NCBI RefSeq assembly: GCF_003781945.1
Contig: NZ_RJJW01000006.1
Location: forward strand, 1 to 64,000
From: Halorubrum sp. CSM-61
GTDB taxonomy: Archaea; Halobacteriota; Halobacteria; Halobacteriales; Haloferacaceae
DNA: 64,000 nucleotides
Reading direction: 5' to 3'
Part shown: piece after piece, positions 1-8,572 of the stretch
Layout: each line of letters opens with the position of its first letter
How positions within the stretch are numbered: position 1 is the stretch's first letter
Notes under the pieces: model-generated
Databases searched by the model: none
Seen by the model: the letters and a program-made list of their open reading frames with translations, nothing else
Told to the model about the DNA's origin: nothing
Made by a program: the position numbers and the translations under genes

Positions 1-522
<522 letters not shown>

Positions 523-528
523 GTATAA

Positions 529-556
529 CCTCCGAGCCTGATTCCCGGCTCGGAGG
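529..556 (-). other. rRNA leader hairpin just before 16S
   Basis: A perfect 10-bp inverted repeat (cctccgagcc / ggctcggagg) with an 8-nt loop lies 6 nt upstream of the 16S 5' end. It sits where haloarchaeal pre-16S transcripts carry processing structures. It may be part of the leader fold used in maturation; which cleavage it serves cannot be told from sequence. Confidence 0.55.
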
Positions 557-740
557 GGTGTTGGCGGGTTTTGACTTGCGATAAGTCAAAACACCATTGC
601 ATGGTCTATGTGGTGTCCGAATCACCCAGCGACCTGGATGACACCGAACTACCACGGCTCACATCAGATTTCCTCTTACGCCGGAGCGCAGGGGGCGAAA
701 TCCTCATCTTCGCGGATCTAGTTGTAGGCCTCGGGTGGGT

Positions 741-757
741 ATAAACCCATCGAAGCT
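741..757 (-). promoter_or_regulatory. rRNA operon promoter, proximal copy
   Basis: On the minus strand this reads TTCGATGGGTTTATACC, the TTCGA...TTTATA arrangement typical of haloarchaeal rRNA promoters. It lies about 220 bp upstream of the 16S start. A ggatctag / ctagatcc inverted repeat flanks it (about 715-722 and 759-766). Confidence 0.7.
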
Positions 758-840
758 CTCTAGATCCAGCGAAACCGGACCGAGTTGAACGGCCCGAGTT
801 CGCAGGTGCGTTCTTCGCATTAGTCACGATGGCCGGGTTG

Positions 841-857
841 TATTTAACCCCGTCGAA
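841..857 (-). promoter_or_regulatory. rRNA operon promoter, distal copy
   Basis: On the minus strand this reads TTCGACGGGGTTAAATA, the same box order as the proximal promoter 100 bp downstream. Tandem promoters are usual for haloarchaeal rRNA operons. Apart from these boxes and the leader hairpin, 523-957 contains no gene that I can support. Confidence 0.65.
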
Positions 858-957
858 CTATCGACGCCACGTCATGCGGTTTCATGGCGAAGAAGTGTGA
901 ACGAGCGGATAGCTAGGCGGGCCGGCACGGCGAAAAAACTCGGTCTGCCCTCGAAGG

Positions 958-1287
958 CTACTCGTCGTCGATGTACTCGATCCCCTGTTTCGAGACGTTC
1001 GCCTTCGTGATGTCGTCGAGGTCGTTGAGCCAGAACTCGTCGTCGGCGTCGTCGACCTCGGGGGCGCTGTCCTTCCAGGCCCATCCCTCGTACTCGTGGA
1101 CCTTCTGCGTCCCCTTTTCGCGGAGCCGGAGCGTGATTCGTTCCGCCTCCTCTTCCGAAGGCGCGGGATCGAGGGTGCGGGCGGCCTTGAGCGCGGCCTG
1201 ACGAGGCATGTTGCCCGAGAATTCGCTCGGTTCCGATCCGTCTTCCTCTCGAAGGGCGAAGTTTCGCTTACCGTCTTCACGTACCAT
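958..1287 (-). CDS. Non-histone chromosomal protein MC1
   Basis: Small basic/acidic DNA-bending chromatin protein of 109 aa. The N-terminal signature KRNFALREEDG, the central PRQAALKAA segment and the ITLRLREKGTQKVHEY block match the MC1 family, which bends and compacts DNA in methanogens and haloarchaea. The C-terminal third is much more acidic than in Methanosarcina MC1, as expected for a halophile. The start at 1287 is supported by a Shine-Dalgarno-like ggagg 7 nt upstream on the minus strand, unusual here because most genes look leaderless, and by a TATA-like atatatttattac further upstream. It stands alone beside the rRNA operon. Confidence 0.92.
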   Translation of the reverse strand: MVREDGKRNFALREEDGSEPSEFSGNMPRQAALKAARTLDPAPSEEEAERITLRLREKGTQKVHEYEGWAWKDSAPEVDDADDEFWLNDLDDITKANVSKQGIEYIDDE

Positions 1288-1293
1288 GGTTTA

Positions 1294-1337
1294 TCCTCCG
1301 TGCGAACCCAACACACAGTCTGTAATAAATATATCGG
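1294..1337 (-). promoter_or_regulatory. Promoter and ribosome binding site of the MC1 gene
   Basis: Minus-strand ggagg at about 1294-1298 sits 7 nt before the ATG, and an AT-rich TATA-like element lies at about 1325-1337. A second AT-rich run (about 1358-1372) could be an alternative or divergent TATA box. A transcript with a short leader and a true SD is implied. Confidence 0.55.
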
Positions 1338-1521
1338 GGAAATGAAAGCTGCCCTCCACAATATTTATATACTAACTCGGTACCGGCTAGCGATTTTGCC
1401 CCGGCGACGAGGAGATGGGCACGGAAATCGGAAGTTCACGACGGCGGCCGCGCGCGAAGCGGCGGTCGACTCGTCGTCGCGTTCGACGGTTCGAGAAGCA
1501 GCGGTACCCGGCCTGTTCGGT

Positions 1522-1571
1522 TGACATCCTCCCCGCTGAAGCGCGACGCTTTCTCTTCGATTCTCCGTAAA
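1522..1571. mobile_element. Probable IS1341-type element end remnant
   Basis: The string TTGACATCCTCCC followed by a short imperfect GCTGAAGCG / CGACGC hairpin and CTTTCTCTTCGATTCTCC closely resembles the right end of the tnpB element at 28586 (TTGACATCCTCCCACGG...) and part of its left end. No transposase is nearby, so this is either a decayed end or a minimal non-autonomous copy. The rest of the 1288-1618 gap holds only promoter sequence for the two flanking genes. Confidence 0.45.
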
Positions 1572-1618
1572 CAACACTTATGTGTCTGGTATGGCGAACT
1601 CCGACCAGTACAACCGCG

Positions 1619-1822
1619 ATGGTCCGTAAAAAGAAGCTCAGCCCAAGTGGCGCCAAGGACGACGACGGGGAGTACCACAACGTCCACGTGAACCTCCACG
1701 AAGACGAGCTCGCCGTCGCCGGGATGGAGATCGGCGACGAGGTGTTCGTTCGGGTGCGAGACGGGAAGATCATCATCCAGAAGGCCGACTCGAGCCCCGA
1801 AGACCTCGAACACGACTTCTGA
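1619..1822 (+). CDS. Small AbrB-like protein
   Basis: A 67-aa protein, basic at its N terminus (MVRKKKLSPSG) and ending in an acidic tail. The core ELAVAGMEIGDEVFVRVRDG followed by KIIIQKA has the alternating strand pattern of the AbrB/SpoVT swapped-hairpin fold, which usually binds DNA as a dimer and often acts as an antitoxin or transition-state regulator. I start it at the ATG at 1619 rather than the in-frame upstream start at 1580, because VRKKK is the more typical beginning and the upstream part overlaps the IS-end remnant and promoter. No toxin partner is adjacent. Target unknown. Confidence 0.7.
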   Translation: MVRKKKLSPSGAKDDDGEYHNVHVNLHEDELAVAGMEIGDEVFVRVRDGKIIIQKADSSPEDLEHDF

Positions 1823-1950
1823 GACGCCGGGCGTTCCGTCACACTTCCCTTCGGAAACCGGACCGAGACAGCGGACAACCGAAACGCCGAGGGCCGTTGG
1901 GTCCGGCGGCGGTCGGCGGATTGATGCCCGTCCGTGACGAGACCGAAACG

Positions 1951-3006
1951 ATGGGCGCGTACGATCTGTTGAAGCCGGCGCTGTTCGGTCTCCCACCGGA
2001 GACCGCACACGGGCTGACACACCGGCTGTTGCGGGCGGTACAGGGGACGACGGTGACCGATCGCCTCCGCGATCGGTTCGCCGTGGACGACCCGCGTCTG
2101 CGCGTCGAGGCGTTCGGGAACGAGTTTCCGAACCCCGTCGGCGTCGCGGCGGGCTTCGACAAGAACGCGGAGGTCCCGCGCGGCCTCGCCGCGCTGGGGT
2201 TCGGCCACGTCGAGGTCGGCGGCGTCACCGCCGAGCGGCAGCCGGGGAACCCGCGGCCGCGGCTGTTCCGACTGCGCGAGGACGAGGCGCTGATAAACCG
2301 GATGGGGTTCAACAACGAGGGCGCCGACATCGTCGGCGAACGGCTCGACGGGGAGCCGCTGCCGGCGGTCCCGGTCGGGATCAACATCGGAAAGTCGAAG
2401 TCGACGCCCCTCGACGACGCCCCGGACGACTACCTCTACACGTACGAGCGCGTCGCGGACGCGGGCGACTACTTCGTCGTCAACGTCTCGAGCCCCAACA
2501 CGCCCGGGCTCCGCGATCTCCAGAACCGCGCGGCGCTAGAGGAGATACTCGGCTCGCTCGCGGACGCCGGCGCCGACCCGCTCCTCGTGAAGCTCTCCCC
2601 GGACCTCCCGGAGCCGGCGGTCGAAGACGCGCTCGGAGTCGTCGACGACCTCGGTCTCGACGGCGTGATCGCGACCAACACCACGACGTCGCGTCCGAAC
2701 TCCCTGAAAAGCCCCCAGAAGGCCGAGCGAGGCGGACTCTCGGGGAAGCCGATAGAGTCGATCGCCACGGAGCGGATCCGGTTCGTCGCCGAGCGCACCG
2801 ACGTTCCGGTGATCGGCGTCGGCGGGGTTTCGGACGCGAAGGGCGCCTACGAGAAGATTCGGGCGGGCGCGTCCGTCGTGCAGCTGTACACGGGACTCGT
2901 CTACGAGGGCCCGGGCCTCGCGCGCGACATCAACGAGGGAATTCTCGACCTCCTCGACCGCGACGGCTTCGACTCGGTCGAGGCGGCAGTCGGCGCGGAC
3001 CTGTAG
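1951..3006 (+). CDS. pyrD: Dihydroorotate dehydrogenase (quinone)
   Basis: Fourth step of pyrimidine synthesis: oxidises dihydroorotate to orotate with FMN and passes electrons to the membrane quinone. The 351-aa protein has the class 2 hallmarks: an N-terminal helical extension (DLLKPALFGLPPETAHGLTH) for membrane contact, then NPVGVAAGFDKNAE, the VGGVTAERQPGNPRPRLFR segment, the catalytic-serine block NVSSPNTPGLRDLQ and the FMN-phosphate region IGVGGVSDAKGAYEKIRAGA. I use the ATG at 1951, which starts MGAYDLLKPA; in-frame starts upstream at 1897 and 1924 add only low-conservation residues. Converges with valS downstream. Confidence 0.95.
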   Translation: MGAYDLLKPALFGLPPETAHGLTHRLLRAVQGTTVTDRLRDRFAVDDPRLRVEAFGNEFPNPVGVAAGFDKNAEVPRGLAALGFGHVEVGGVTAERQPGNPRPRLFRLREDEALINRMGFNNEGADIVGERLDGEPLPAVPVGINIGKSKSTPLDDAPDDYLYTYERVADAGDYFVVNVSSPNTPGLRDLQNRAALEEILGSLADAGADPLLVKLSPDLPEPAVEDALGVVDDLGLDGVIATNTTTSRPNSLKSPQKAERGGLSGKPIESIATERIRFVAERTDVPVIGVGGVSDAKGAYEKIRAGASVVQLYTGLVYEGPGLARDINEGILDLLDRDGFDSVEAAVGADL

Positions 3007-3036
3007 CCGGACCGCGGACCCGCCGAACGCGGCCTC

Positions 3037-5703
3037 CTACGCGTCGTCGCGGACGATGACGACCACGTCCTCGGCCTCCAACAGCTCGCCGTCGCCCCGA
3101 TACTGCCGCTCCTCCTCGATCTCGAACTCCTCCTCGACGAGCGTGACGCCCGCGACGCGGAGCTCGTCGCCGTCGATCTCGTACTCGCCCCGCGCGAGCG
3201 CCGCCTCGATGTCACCGACCTGATCGCCGTACTTCGGGCCGACCGTCGCGTAGTCGAGGTCGATCCCGGTGACGACCGTCTCGACGGGGGCGTCCTCGTC
3301 GGGGTGGACGGCCAGATCGGCGACGTGCATCACGCCCGTGATGTCGTCCTCGAACCCGCGGACGTCGGCGTACACCTCGACCGCGTCCAGTTCGGCGTTC
3401 AGGGGGAGCTGGTTCTCGCTCTTGTACTTCCGGAGGACGCCGACCACGGCGGTCGCGGCCGCGCCCGCGTCCCGGTCGGCGTCGATCCCGAGCGGCTCGG
3501 GCCAGTCGACGAGGTGGACGGAATCACCGGCGCCGTCGACGGCGTCGGCCGCCTCGGTCGCGGCGTCCGCGTACATGTCGTGCCACAGCTCCTCGGTGAC
3601 GTGCGCGAGCAGCGGGGCGAACAGCTTCAGGAACCGCCGGTGGGCGGTCCGGAGCGTGTACGCCGCGGCGGCGTCCTCGCGCTGCTTGGCGATCTCGAGG
3701 TAGTCGTCACAGAACGTGTTCCAGAAGAAGCTCCGGAGCTCGTCGCGGGCCTTCGAGAACGCGCGGTCCTCGAACAGCTCGGTGAGCCGCTCGATCTGAC
3801 CGTCGAGCTCGGCGAGCAGCCAGCGGTCGAGCTCCCGGAGCTCTTCGTCGTCGGGCTCGTCCGGATACGGCGCCGGCGCGAGCGACTCGACGAGCTTGGA
3901 GGCGTTCCACAGCTTCCGGATCAGCTTCTCGCCCGCGCGGAGGTCCTTCTCCTTGAACGGGAAGTCGTCGCCGACGGCGGTACCGGCGGCCCAGTAGCGC
4001 GTGGCGTCGACCGGGAACTCCTCGAGCACGGTCTCGGGCTCGACGACGTTGCCGACGGACTTCGACATCTTCTCGCGGTTCTCGTCGAGGACGTGCCCGT
4101 TGATCATCGTCTCCTCGAACGGGACCTCGTCGGTGTGCTCGTAGCACTTGACGAGCGTGTGGAACAGCCAGAAGCTGATGATGTCGTGGCCCTGCGGACG
4201 GAGGTCGAACCGGTACAGCTCCGGGTGCTCCATGGTGAACTCCCCGGCCTCCTCGTCCCAGTCCCACCCGGCGTTGATGAGCGGCGTCAGGCTGGAGGTG
4301 GCCCACGTGTCGAGCACGTCGTCTTCCGGCTCGAACTGATCGTGGCCGCACTCCGGGCAGGCGTCGACCGGCGGGTCGTCCGAGAGCGGGTCGACGGGCA
4401 GGTCGGCCTTCTCCGCGATGATCTCCTCGCCGCAGCCCTCGCAGTACCAGACGGGGAACGGAATGCCGGAGGAGCGCTGCCGGGAGATGAGCCAGTCCCA
4501 CTGTAACCCCTCGACCCAGTGTTCGTACCGGCTGAACATCTTCTCCGGGGACCACTCCATCTCCCGGCCGATCTCGAGGTACTCGTCGGTCTTGTCGAGC
4601 ATCTCGACGTACCACTGCTCGGTGACGAGGAACTCGACGCTCGTCCCGCAGCGCTCGTGGACGTTGACGGTGTGGGTGATGTCGCGGCGGTCGAGCAGGG
4701 CGCCGGCCTCGTCGAGGTCCTCGACGATGACCTCGCCGGCCTCGGAGGAGTGTAACCCCTCGTACTCCTCGGCGACCTCGGTCAGGTGACCGGACTCGTC
4801 GATGGCGACCCGGAGGTCCAGGTCGTGGACCTGGTACCACTCGATGTCGTTCTGGTCGCCGAACGTACAGCACATCACGATCCCGGAGCCCGTCTCCATG
4901 TCGACGCGCTCGTCGGCGATGATCGGCACCTCGTGGCCGAACAGCGGGACCTCCGCGGACTCGCCGACGAGGTGCCGGTTCTCGTCGTCGTCCGGGTGGA
5001 CGAAGACGGCGACGCAGGCCGGGAGGAGCTCCGGACGCGTCGTCGAGATAACGAACTCGTCGGGGGTGTCGTCGTCCTCGTCTGCGGAGGCGACGGGGAA
5101 CGCGATGTCGTTGAAGTGGCTGGCCTGCTCGTCGTCCTCGGTCTCGACCTGCGAGATGGCGGTCTCGCACTCCGGACACCAGATCGCGGGCGCCTTCTCG
5201 CGGTACTCGCGACCTTGGTCGTACAGGTCGACGAACGACAGCTGGGAGACGCGCTGGACGCGCGGCTCGATGGTCTGGTACGTGTGGTCCCAGTCGACGG
5301 AGACGCCGAGCGACTGGACGTTCTCGGTGAACTGCGCCTCGTAGTCGGCACAGACCTCGCGGCACTTCGCCTGGAACTCCCGGCGCTCGAAGTCCTGATG
5401 CCGGATGTCGAGCTCGTCCTCGGTGAGCCGCTCGGAGGCGATCCCGTTGTCGTCGTAGCCGAACGGGAAGAACGTCGCCCCGCCGTTCATGCGCTCGAAG
5501 CGCGCGACGAAGTCCTGGAGGGTGAACCCGTACAGGTGGCCCATGTGGAGGCTCCCCGATACCGTCGGCGGGGGCGTGTCGATGGAGAAGACGGTGTTCG
5601 GATCGACCGGGTCGTCGTCGGGGTAGGCGTACGTCTCCTCGTCGACCCATCGCCGCTGCCACCGCGGCTCGACGGCGTCGGGGTCGTACTCACCACTGGG
5701 CAT
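3037..5703 (-). CDS. valS: Valyl-tRNA synthetase
   Basis: Charges tRNA-Val in the cytoplasm. 888 aa, class I synthetase. The HIGH-type motif is HMGH at residues 53-56 after PPPTVSGSL, and the KMSKS motif is intact as EKMSKSVGNVV around residue 560. Between them are the CP1 editing domain and a Cys-rich zinc-like insertion (CEGCGEE ... CPECGHDQF). The C-terminal anticodon-binding helical region and a short extra domain follow. The archaeal type is shown by the PSGEYDPDAVEPRWQRRW start. Monocistronic, with a short AT-containing promoter at about 5725-5740. Confidence 0.97.
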   Translation of the reverse strand: MPSGEYDPDAVEPRWQRRWVDEETYAYPDDDPVDPNTVFSIDTPPPTVSGSLHMGHLYGFTLQDFVARFERMNGGATFFPFGYDDNGIASERLTEDELDIRHQDFERREFQAKCREVCADYEAQFTENVQSLGVSVDWDHTYQTIEPRVQRVSQLSFVDLYDQGREYREKAPAIWCPECETAISQVETEDDEQASHFNDIAFPVASADEDDDTPDEFVISTTRPELLPACVAVFVHPDDDENRHLVGESAEVPLFGHEVPIIADERVDMETGSGIVMCCTFGDQNDIEWYQVHDLDLRVAIDESGHLTEVAEEYEGLHSSEAGEVIVEDLDEAGALLDRRDITHTVNVHERCGTSVEFLVTEQWYVEMLDKTDEYLEIGREMEWSPEKMFSRYEHWVEGLQWDWLISRQRSSGIPFPVWYCEGCGEEIIAEKADLPVDPLSDDPPVDACPECGHDQFEPEDDVLDTWATSSLTPLINAGWDWDEEAGEFTMEHPELYRFDLRPQGHDIISFWLFHTLVKCYEHTDEVPFEETMINGHVLDENREKMSKSVGNVVEPETVLEEFPVDATRYWAAGTAVGDDFPFKEKDLRAGEKLIRKLWNASKLVESLAPAPYPDEPDDEELRELDRWLLAELDGQIERLTELFEDRAFSKARDELRSFFWNTFCDDYLEIAKQREDAAAAYTLRTAHRRFLKLFAPLLAHVTEELWHDMYADAATEAADAVDGAGDSVHLVDWPEPLGIDADRDAGAAATAVVGVLRKYKSENQLPLNAELDAVEVYADVRGFEDDITGVMHVADLAVHPDEDAPVETVVTGIDLDYATVGPKYGDQVGDIEAALARGEYEIDGDELRVAGVTLVEEEFEIEEERQYRGDGELLEAEDVVVIVRDDA

Positions 5704-5807
5704 TTCACGCGCATCTTCCGCCGGTTCCCCCTTAACGGACTCGGTTGTGCGGAACGGGATCGCGGGGTAGCGCGGCCAGCTTCGGTCGGTCGTGCGGTCG
5801 GCCGCGA

Positions 5808-6062
5808 TCAGACCGTGTCGTCGAGGTCGTGTTCGGCGGCCATCTTCGACGCCTCCGACGCGAACCGCTCGACCTCGTCGGCCGGGCTCTCCCCGAGCGC
5901 GTTCTCCTCGACCTCGCGACCGGCGGTGATCCCGTCGCCCGTGACGAGCCGCTGTTCGGCCAGCTCCTTCGTGTGCATCCGCTTCCCGTCCTCGGTGGCG
6001 TACGTGAGCCGCACGAGCCCCTTCGAGTCGAACTGCCGATCGACGAGCCAGACCGTGGTCAT
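5808..6062 (-). CDS. Small conserved haloarchaeal protein, function unknown
   Basis: 84 aa. The N-terminal half (MTTVWLVDRQFDSKGLVRLTYATEDG) predicts beta-strands; the C-terminal half is acidic and helical (ADEVERFASEASKMAAEHDL). No catalytic or metal-binding motif is visible. An A/T-rich cttaaaaagg on the minus strand about 25 bp before the ATG fits a leaderless promoter. The start at 6062 is chosen over longer readings because those run into the repeat element upstream. Function not recognised. Confidence 0.75.
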   Translation of the reverse strand: MTTVWLVDRQFDSKGLVRLTYATEDGKRMHTKELAEQRLVTGDGITAGREVEENALGESPADEVERFASEASKMAAEHDLDDTV

Positions 6063-6140
6063 ACGCGGCGATGGGTGCCTGCGACGCTTAAAAAGGACGG
6101 TCGCGGCGGAGGAACACCCAGCGATGGGACTGGATCTTGA

Positions 6141-6450
6141 CGGTTGATGCGGTCGGCGCGCGCCTGTGAGCGCCCGAAGGGCGCGAACAGCGCCGCGCGA
6201 GGGAGGCGGGCGCCCGGAGCAACGCGGAGGGCGACCGACGAGGCTGGAGAGGCGTGAGGCTGTGCGGTGCTGTGTGAACGGGTGGGTCCCAAAGGGGCAG
6301 CCGTGAGGCGCCCAGAGACGACGCAAGCACCGCAGGAACGAGTGTAACGAGTGACGAGGAGCGCAGCGAGTGTCTGGGCGCCTCACGGCTGGGGCTTTAG
6401 AGGCCCTCGCCGTCGATCCGCAGTCAATCACTTATAAGCGAGCGGTTGGG
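6141..6450 (+). repeat. Dispersed hairpin element, copy A (forward)
   Basis: First of four related copies. It runs from tgcggtcggcgcgcgcc, through aggctggagaggcgtgagg and gtgggtcccaaaggggcag, to a perfect 18-bp hairpin (6299-6316 with 6373-6390) whose loop carries gcaagcaccgcag and gaggagcgcagcgagtg. It then ends ggctggggctttag ... cgatccg ... cacttataagcgag. It fills most of the 6063-6585 gap. Copies B, C and D share these blocks in the same order while the hairpin-arm sequences differ. No convincing ORF lies inside it. Confidence 0.85.
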
Positions 6451-6585
6451 ACTTTGCAGGTCCGCGTCTTCGAAGCGATATCCCGTCAGCGATCGCATCG
6501 GTCCGCGATCGGTCAGTCACCCGATTCGGCCGATCCAGCGTACGGCGTCGCCAGCGCTTTGTACCGCCTCGCCGAACCGGGACCC

Positions 6586-6828
6586 ATGCACGTCGAGTTC
6601 GACCGCGACACCTGCGTCGGGATGTTCCAGTGCGCCGCCGAGTGGGACGCCTTCGAGAAGAATCTGAACGAGGGGAAGGCGGACCTCGCGGGCAGCACCG
6701 AGGAGGAAGAGGACCTGTTCGTCGTCGAGGTTCCGGACGGCGAGGAGTTCGACGCGAAGTTCGCGGCGCGGGTCTGCCCGGTCGACGCCATCGAGGTCTA
6801 CGACGACGACGGCGAACAGGTGGTGTAG
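6586..6828 (+). CDS. Ferredoxin, probably [3Fe-4S] type
   Basis: 80-aa electron carrier. The cluster ligands read C10-x5-C16 near the N terminus and C64-P in ARVCPVDAIEVYDDD, so there are three cysteines in the C-x5-C...CP order of single-cluster [3Fe-4S] ferredoxins, not the four of a 4Fe-4S site. Residues 30-45 are an acidic insertion (STEEEEDLF) typical of halophiles. I start at the ATG at 6586 because it gives MHVEFDRDTCVG; longer in-frame readings cross the repeat element. The TTATAAG at the end of copy A lies about 150 bp upstream and could act as its promoter. Redox partners are not evident nearby; a P450 is at 39.5 kb. Confidence 0.85.
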   Translation: MHVEFDRDTCVGMFQCAAEWDAFEKNLNEGKADLAGSTEEEEDLFVVEVPDGEEFDAKFAARVCPVDAIEVYDDDGEQVV

Positions 6829-6888
6829 TCCGCTTCGACGGATAGTCTCAGTCGATCCGAGCGTACCGCGCGAGTACGCCCGGTAGTA

Positions 6889-6897
6889 TTATAAATA
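6889..6897 (+). promoter_or_regulatory. TATA box of the rhodanese gene
   Basis: ttataaata centred about 33 bp before the ATG at 6926, implying a start of transcription within a few bases of the start codon. Confidence 0.6.
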
Positions 6898-6925
6898 GTG
6901 ATAGATCCTATGGTAGAGACGTACA

Positions 6926-8563
6926 ATGGGAGCCCCACTCTCACCTTCAGCGGTACGGGACGCGATCGACTCCAGCGATCCGGTCGCGATACTCGACGTC
7001 CGGCAGTCGCTCGACTACGTCAACGGGAACGTCATGGAGAGCACGTGGGTCCCGCGAGGCGACCTCGAACGCCGCCTTCCGGCGCTGGTCCCGAACCGCT
7101 CGACGCCGATCGTCCTCTGTGACGAGCGCGGTGAGCGCGCGGCGCTCGACGCACGCTGGATCGAGTCGCTCGGCTACGACCGCGTCGACCATCTGGACGG
7201 CGGGATCGCGGCGTGGCGGAGCGCCGGGCTGGACCTCGTGGAAGCGGTCGATGGCGTCCATGCGACGGCGTTCGGCTACGAGAGCAAGGAGTTCGGCGAG
7301 CGGGTCGAGGTGTCGCGAGACCTCCCGAAGATGGACCCGAAGGAGGTCGCCGAGCGACGAGCGGCGGTCACCGTCGTCGACGTGCGGAACCCCCCCGAAT
7401 ACGAGCGGTACGGGACGATCCCCGGGTCGATCAACGTCGAAGGCGTGGACCTCGCGCTGTACGCCGACGAGCTCCGGGACGACGAGCCGCTGGTCGTCCA
7501 CTGTGCCGGTCGAACGCGGAGCATCATCGGTGCGGCGACCCTCCAGGCGCTCGGGATCGAGGAGGTGTACGAGCTGGAAAACGGGACGATGGGATGGGAG
7601 CTTGCGGGCCACGAACTGGAGGCGGGTCCCGGCAAACCTGACGGCGTCGACGTCGATTCTGACCGATATCGTCGCCTTCGGTCTTCCGTCGAGGAACTCC
7701 TGCAGGGATCGAACGCGTCGTACCTCTCTTCGGCCGAACTGGCGGCCTTCCGCAGCGAGACCGACGACGGGCGAACGACGTATCTCTTCGACGTCCGGAC
7801 CGAACCGGAGTTCGAGGCGGGACACGTGCCCGGGGCGCGCTCCGTCGCCGGTGGACAGCTCATCCAGACCGCCGGCCAGCACATCGCCGTCCGTGACGCG
7901 GCGATCGTCCTCGTCTCGGAGACACACGTCCGGTCGTCGATAACCGCGTACTGGCTCGCCGAGATGGGATATCCGAACGTCCACGTGCTTCGCGGCGGGA
8001 CGAGCGCCTGGGAGGACGCTGGCTCCGACCTCGTCGAGGGGGCCGAGACGACCGAACCGCTCGGGATCGATCGGGTCGCAGCGACGGTTACGACCGTTTC
8101 CCCGGACGACCTCGCCGACCTGCTCGACGCCGATCGACCGACGGTTCTCGACGTCGGCGCACGGGACTCGTTCGTGGACGGTCACCTGCCGGGTGCGGCG
8201 TGGGCACCCCGCTCCGAGATCGAGTCCGCAATCGCCGCCGAACAGGAGGACGGCGGGACGCTGGTACTGACGTGCGAGTCGGGCGAGGTGTCCGCGCTCG
8301 CGGCGGCACAGCTCGAATACTGTCGGGATTCGATCGAGGGGCAGCGGGGTGACGCTCGCGAAGGCGTTTCGTCGGTCTCAGACGACGTCACGATCCTCGT
8401 TCTCGAGGGGGGAGTGGCAGCGTGGCGAGACTCCAAGCGCGACGTCGAGACGGGGGACGGACGCACGGTGATCGAGCCGCGCGAGGTGGTACGGAAGCCG
8501 TACGCACAGGGAACGCGGGAGATGAAGCGGTATCTGGAGTGGGAAGAGAACCTCGTCGAATGA
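6926..8563 (+). CDS. Four-domain rhodanese (sulfurtransferase) protein
   Basis: 545 aa built from four tandem rhodanese homology domains, about residues 5-106, 130-235, 262-372 and 388-515. Each shows the VVDVR/ILDVR-type strand, an E...GHxPGA-like region and a terminal GG-x-AW motif. The active-loop cysteine is present in domains 1 (C65, IVLCDERGER), 2 (C193, VVHCAGRTRS) and 4 (C450, VLTCESGEVS) but absent in domain 3, where the loop reads IVLVSETHVRS. Domain 3 is therefore probably non-catalytic. Such proteins move sulfane sulfur between persulfide carriers; the donor and acceptor are not shown by context. Strong TATA box upstream; monocistronic. Confidence 0.88.
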   Translation: MGAPLSPSAVRDAIDSSDPVAILDVRQSLDYVNGNVMESTWVPRGDLERRLPALVPNRSTPIVLCDERGERAALDARWIESLGYDRVDHLDGGIAAWRSAGLDLVEAVDGVHATAFGYESKEFGERVEVSRDLPKMDPKEVAERRAAVTVVDVRNPPEYERYGTIPGSINVEGVDLALYADELRDDEPLVVHCAGRTRSIIGAATLQALGIEEVYELENGTMGWELAGHELEAGPGKPDGVDVDSDRYRRLRSSVEELLQGSNASYLSSAELAAFRSETDDGRTTYLFDVRTEPEFEAGHVPGARSVAGGQLIQTAGQHIAVRDAAIVLVSETHVRSSITAYWLAEMGYPNVHVLRGGTSAWEDAGSDLVEGAETTEPLGIDRVAATVTTVSPDDLADLLDADRPTVLDVGARDSFVDGHLPGAAWAPRSEIESAIAAEQEDGGTLVLTCESGEVSALAAAQLEYCRDSIEGQRGDAREGVSSVSDDVTILVLEGGVAAWRDSKRDVETGDGRTVIEPREVVRKPYAQGTREMKRYLEWEENLVE

Positions 8564-8572
8564 CTCGACGGC

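Noticed and set aside
3304-4506. Long open frame antisense to valS (400 codons), and similar long antisense frames across the window
   Set aside because: High-GC codon use (GNC-rich) leaves antisense frames open; these have V/G/R-rich composition without motifs, and the valS frame explains the region.
6141-6450. CRISPR array or CRISPR-like repeats for the hairpin element copies
   Set aside because: Copies are dispersed 5-27 kb apart in both orientations with no regular spacers and no cas genes.
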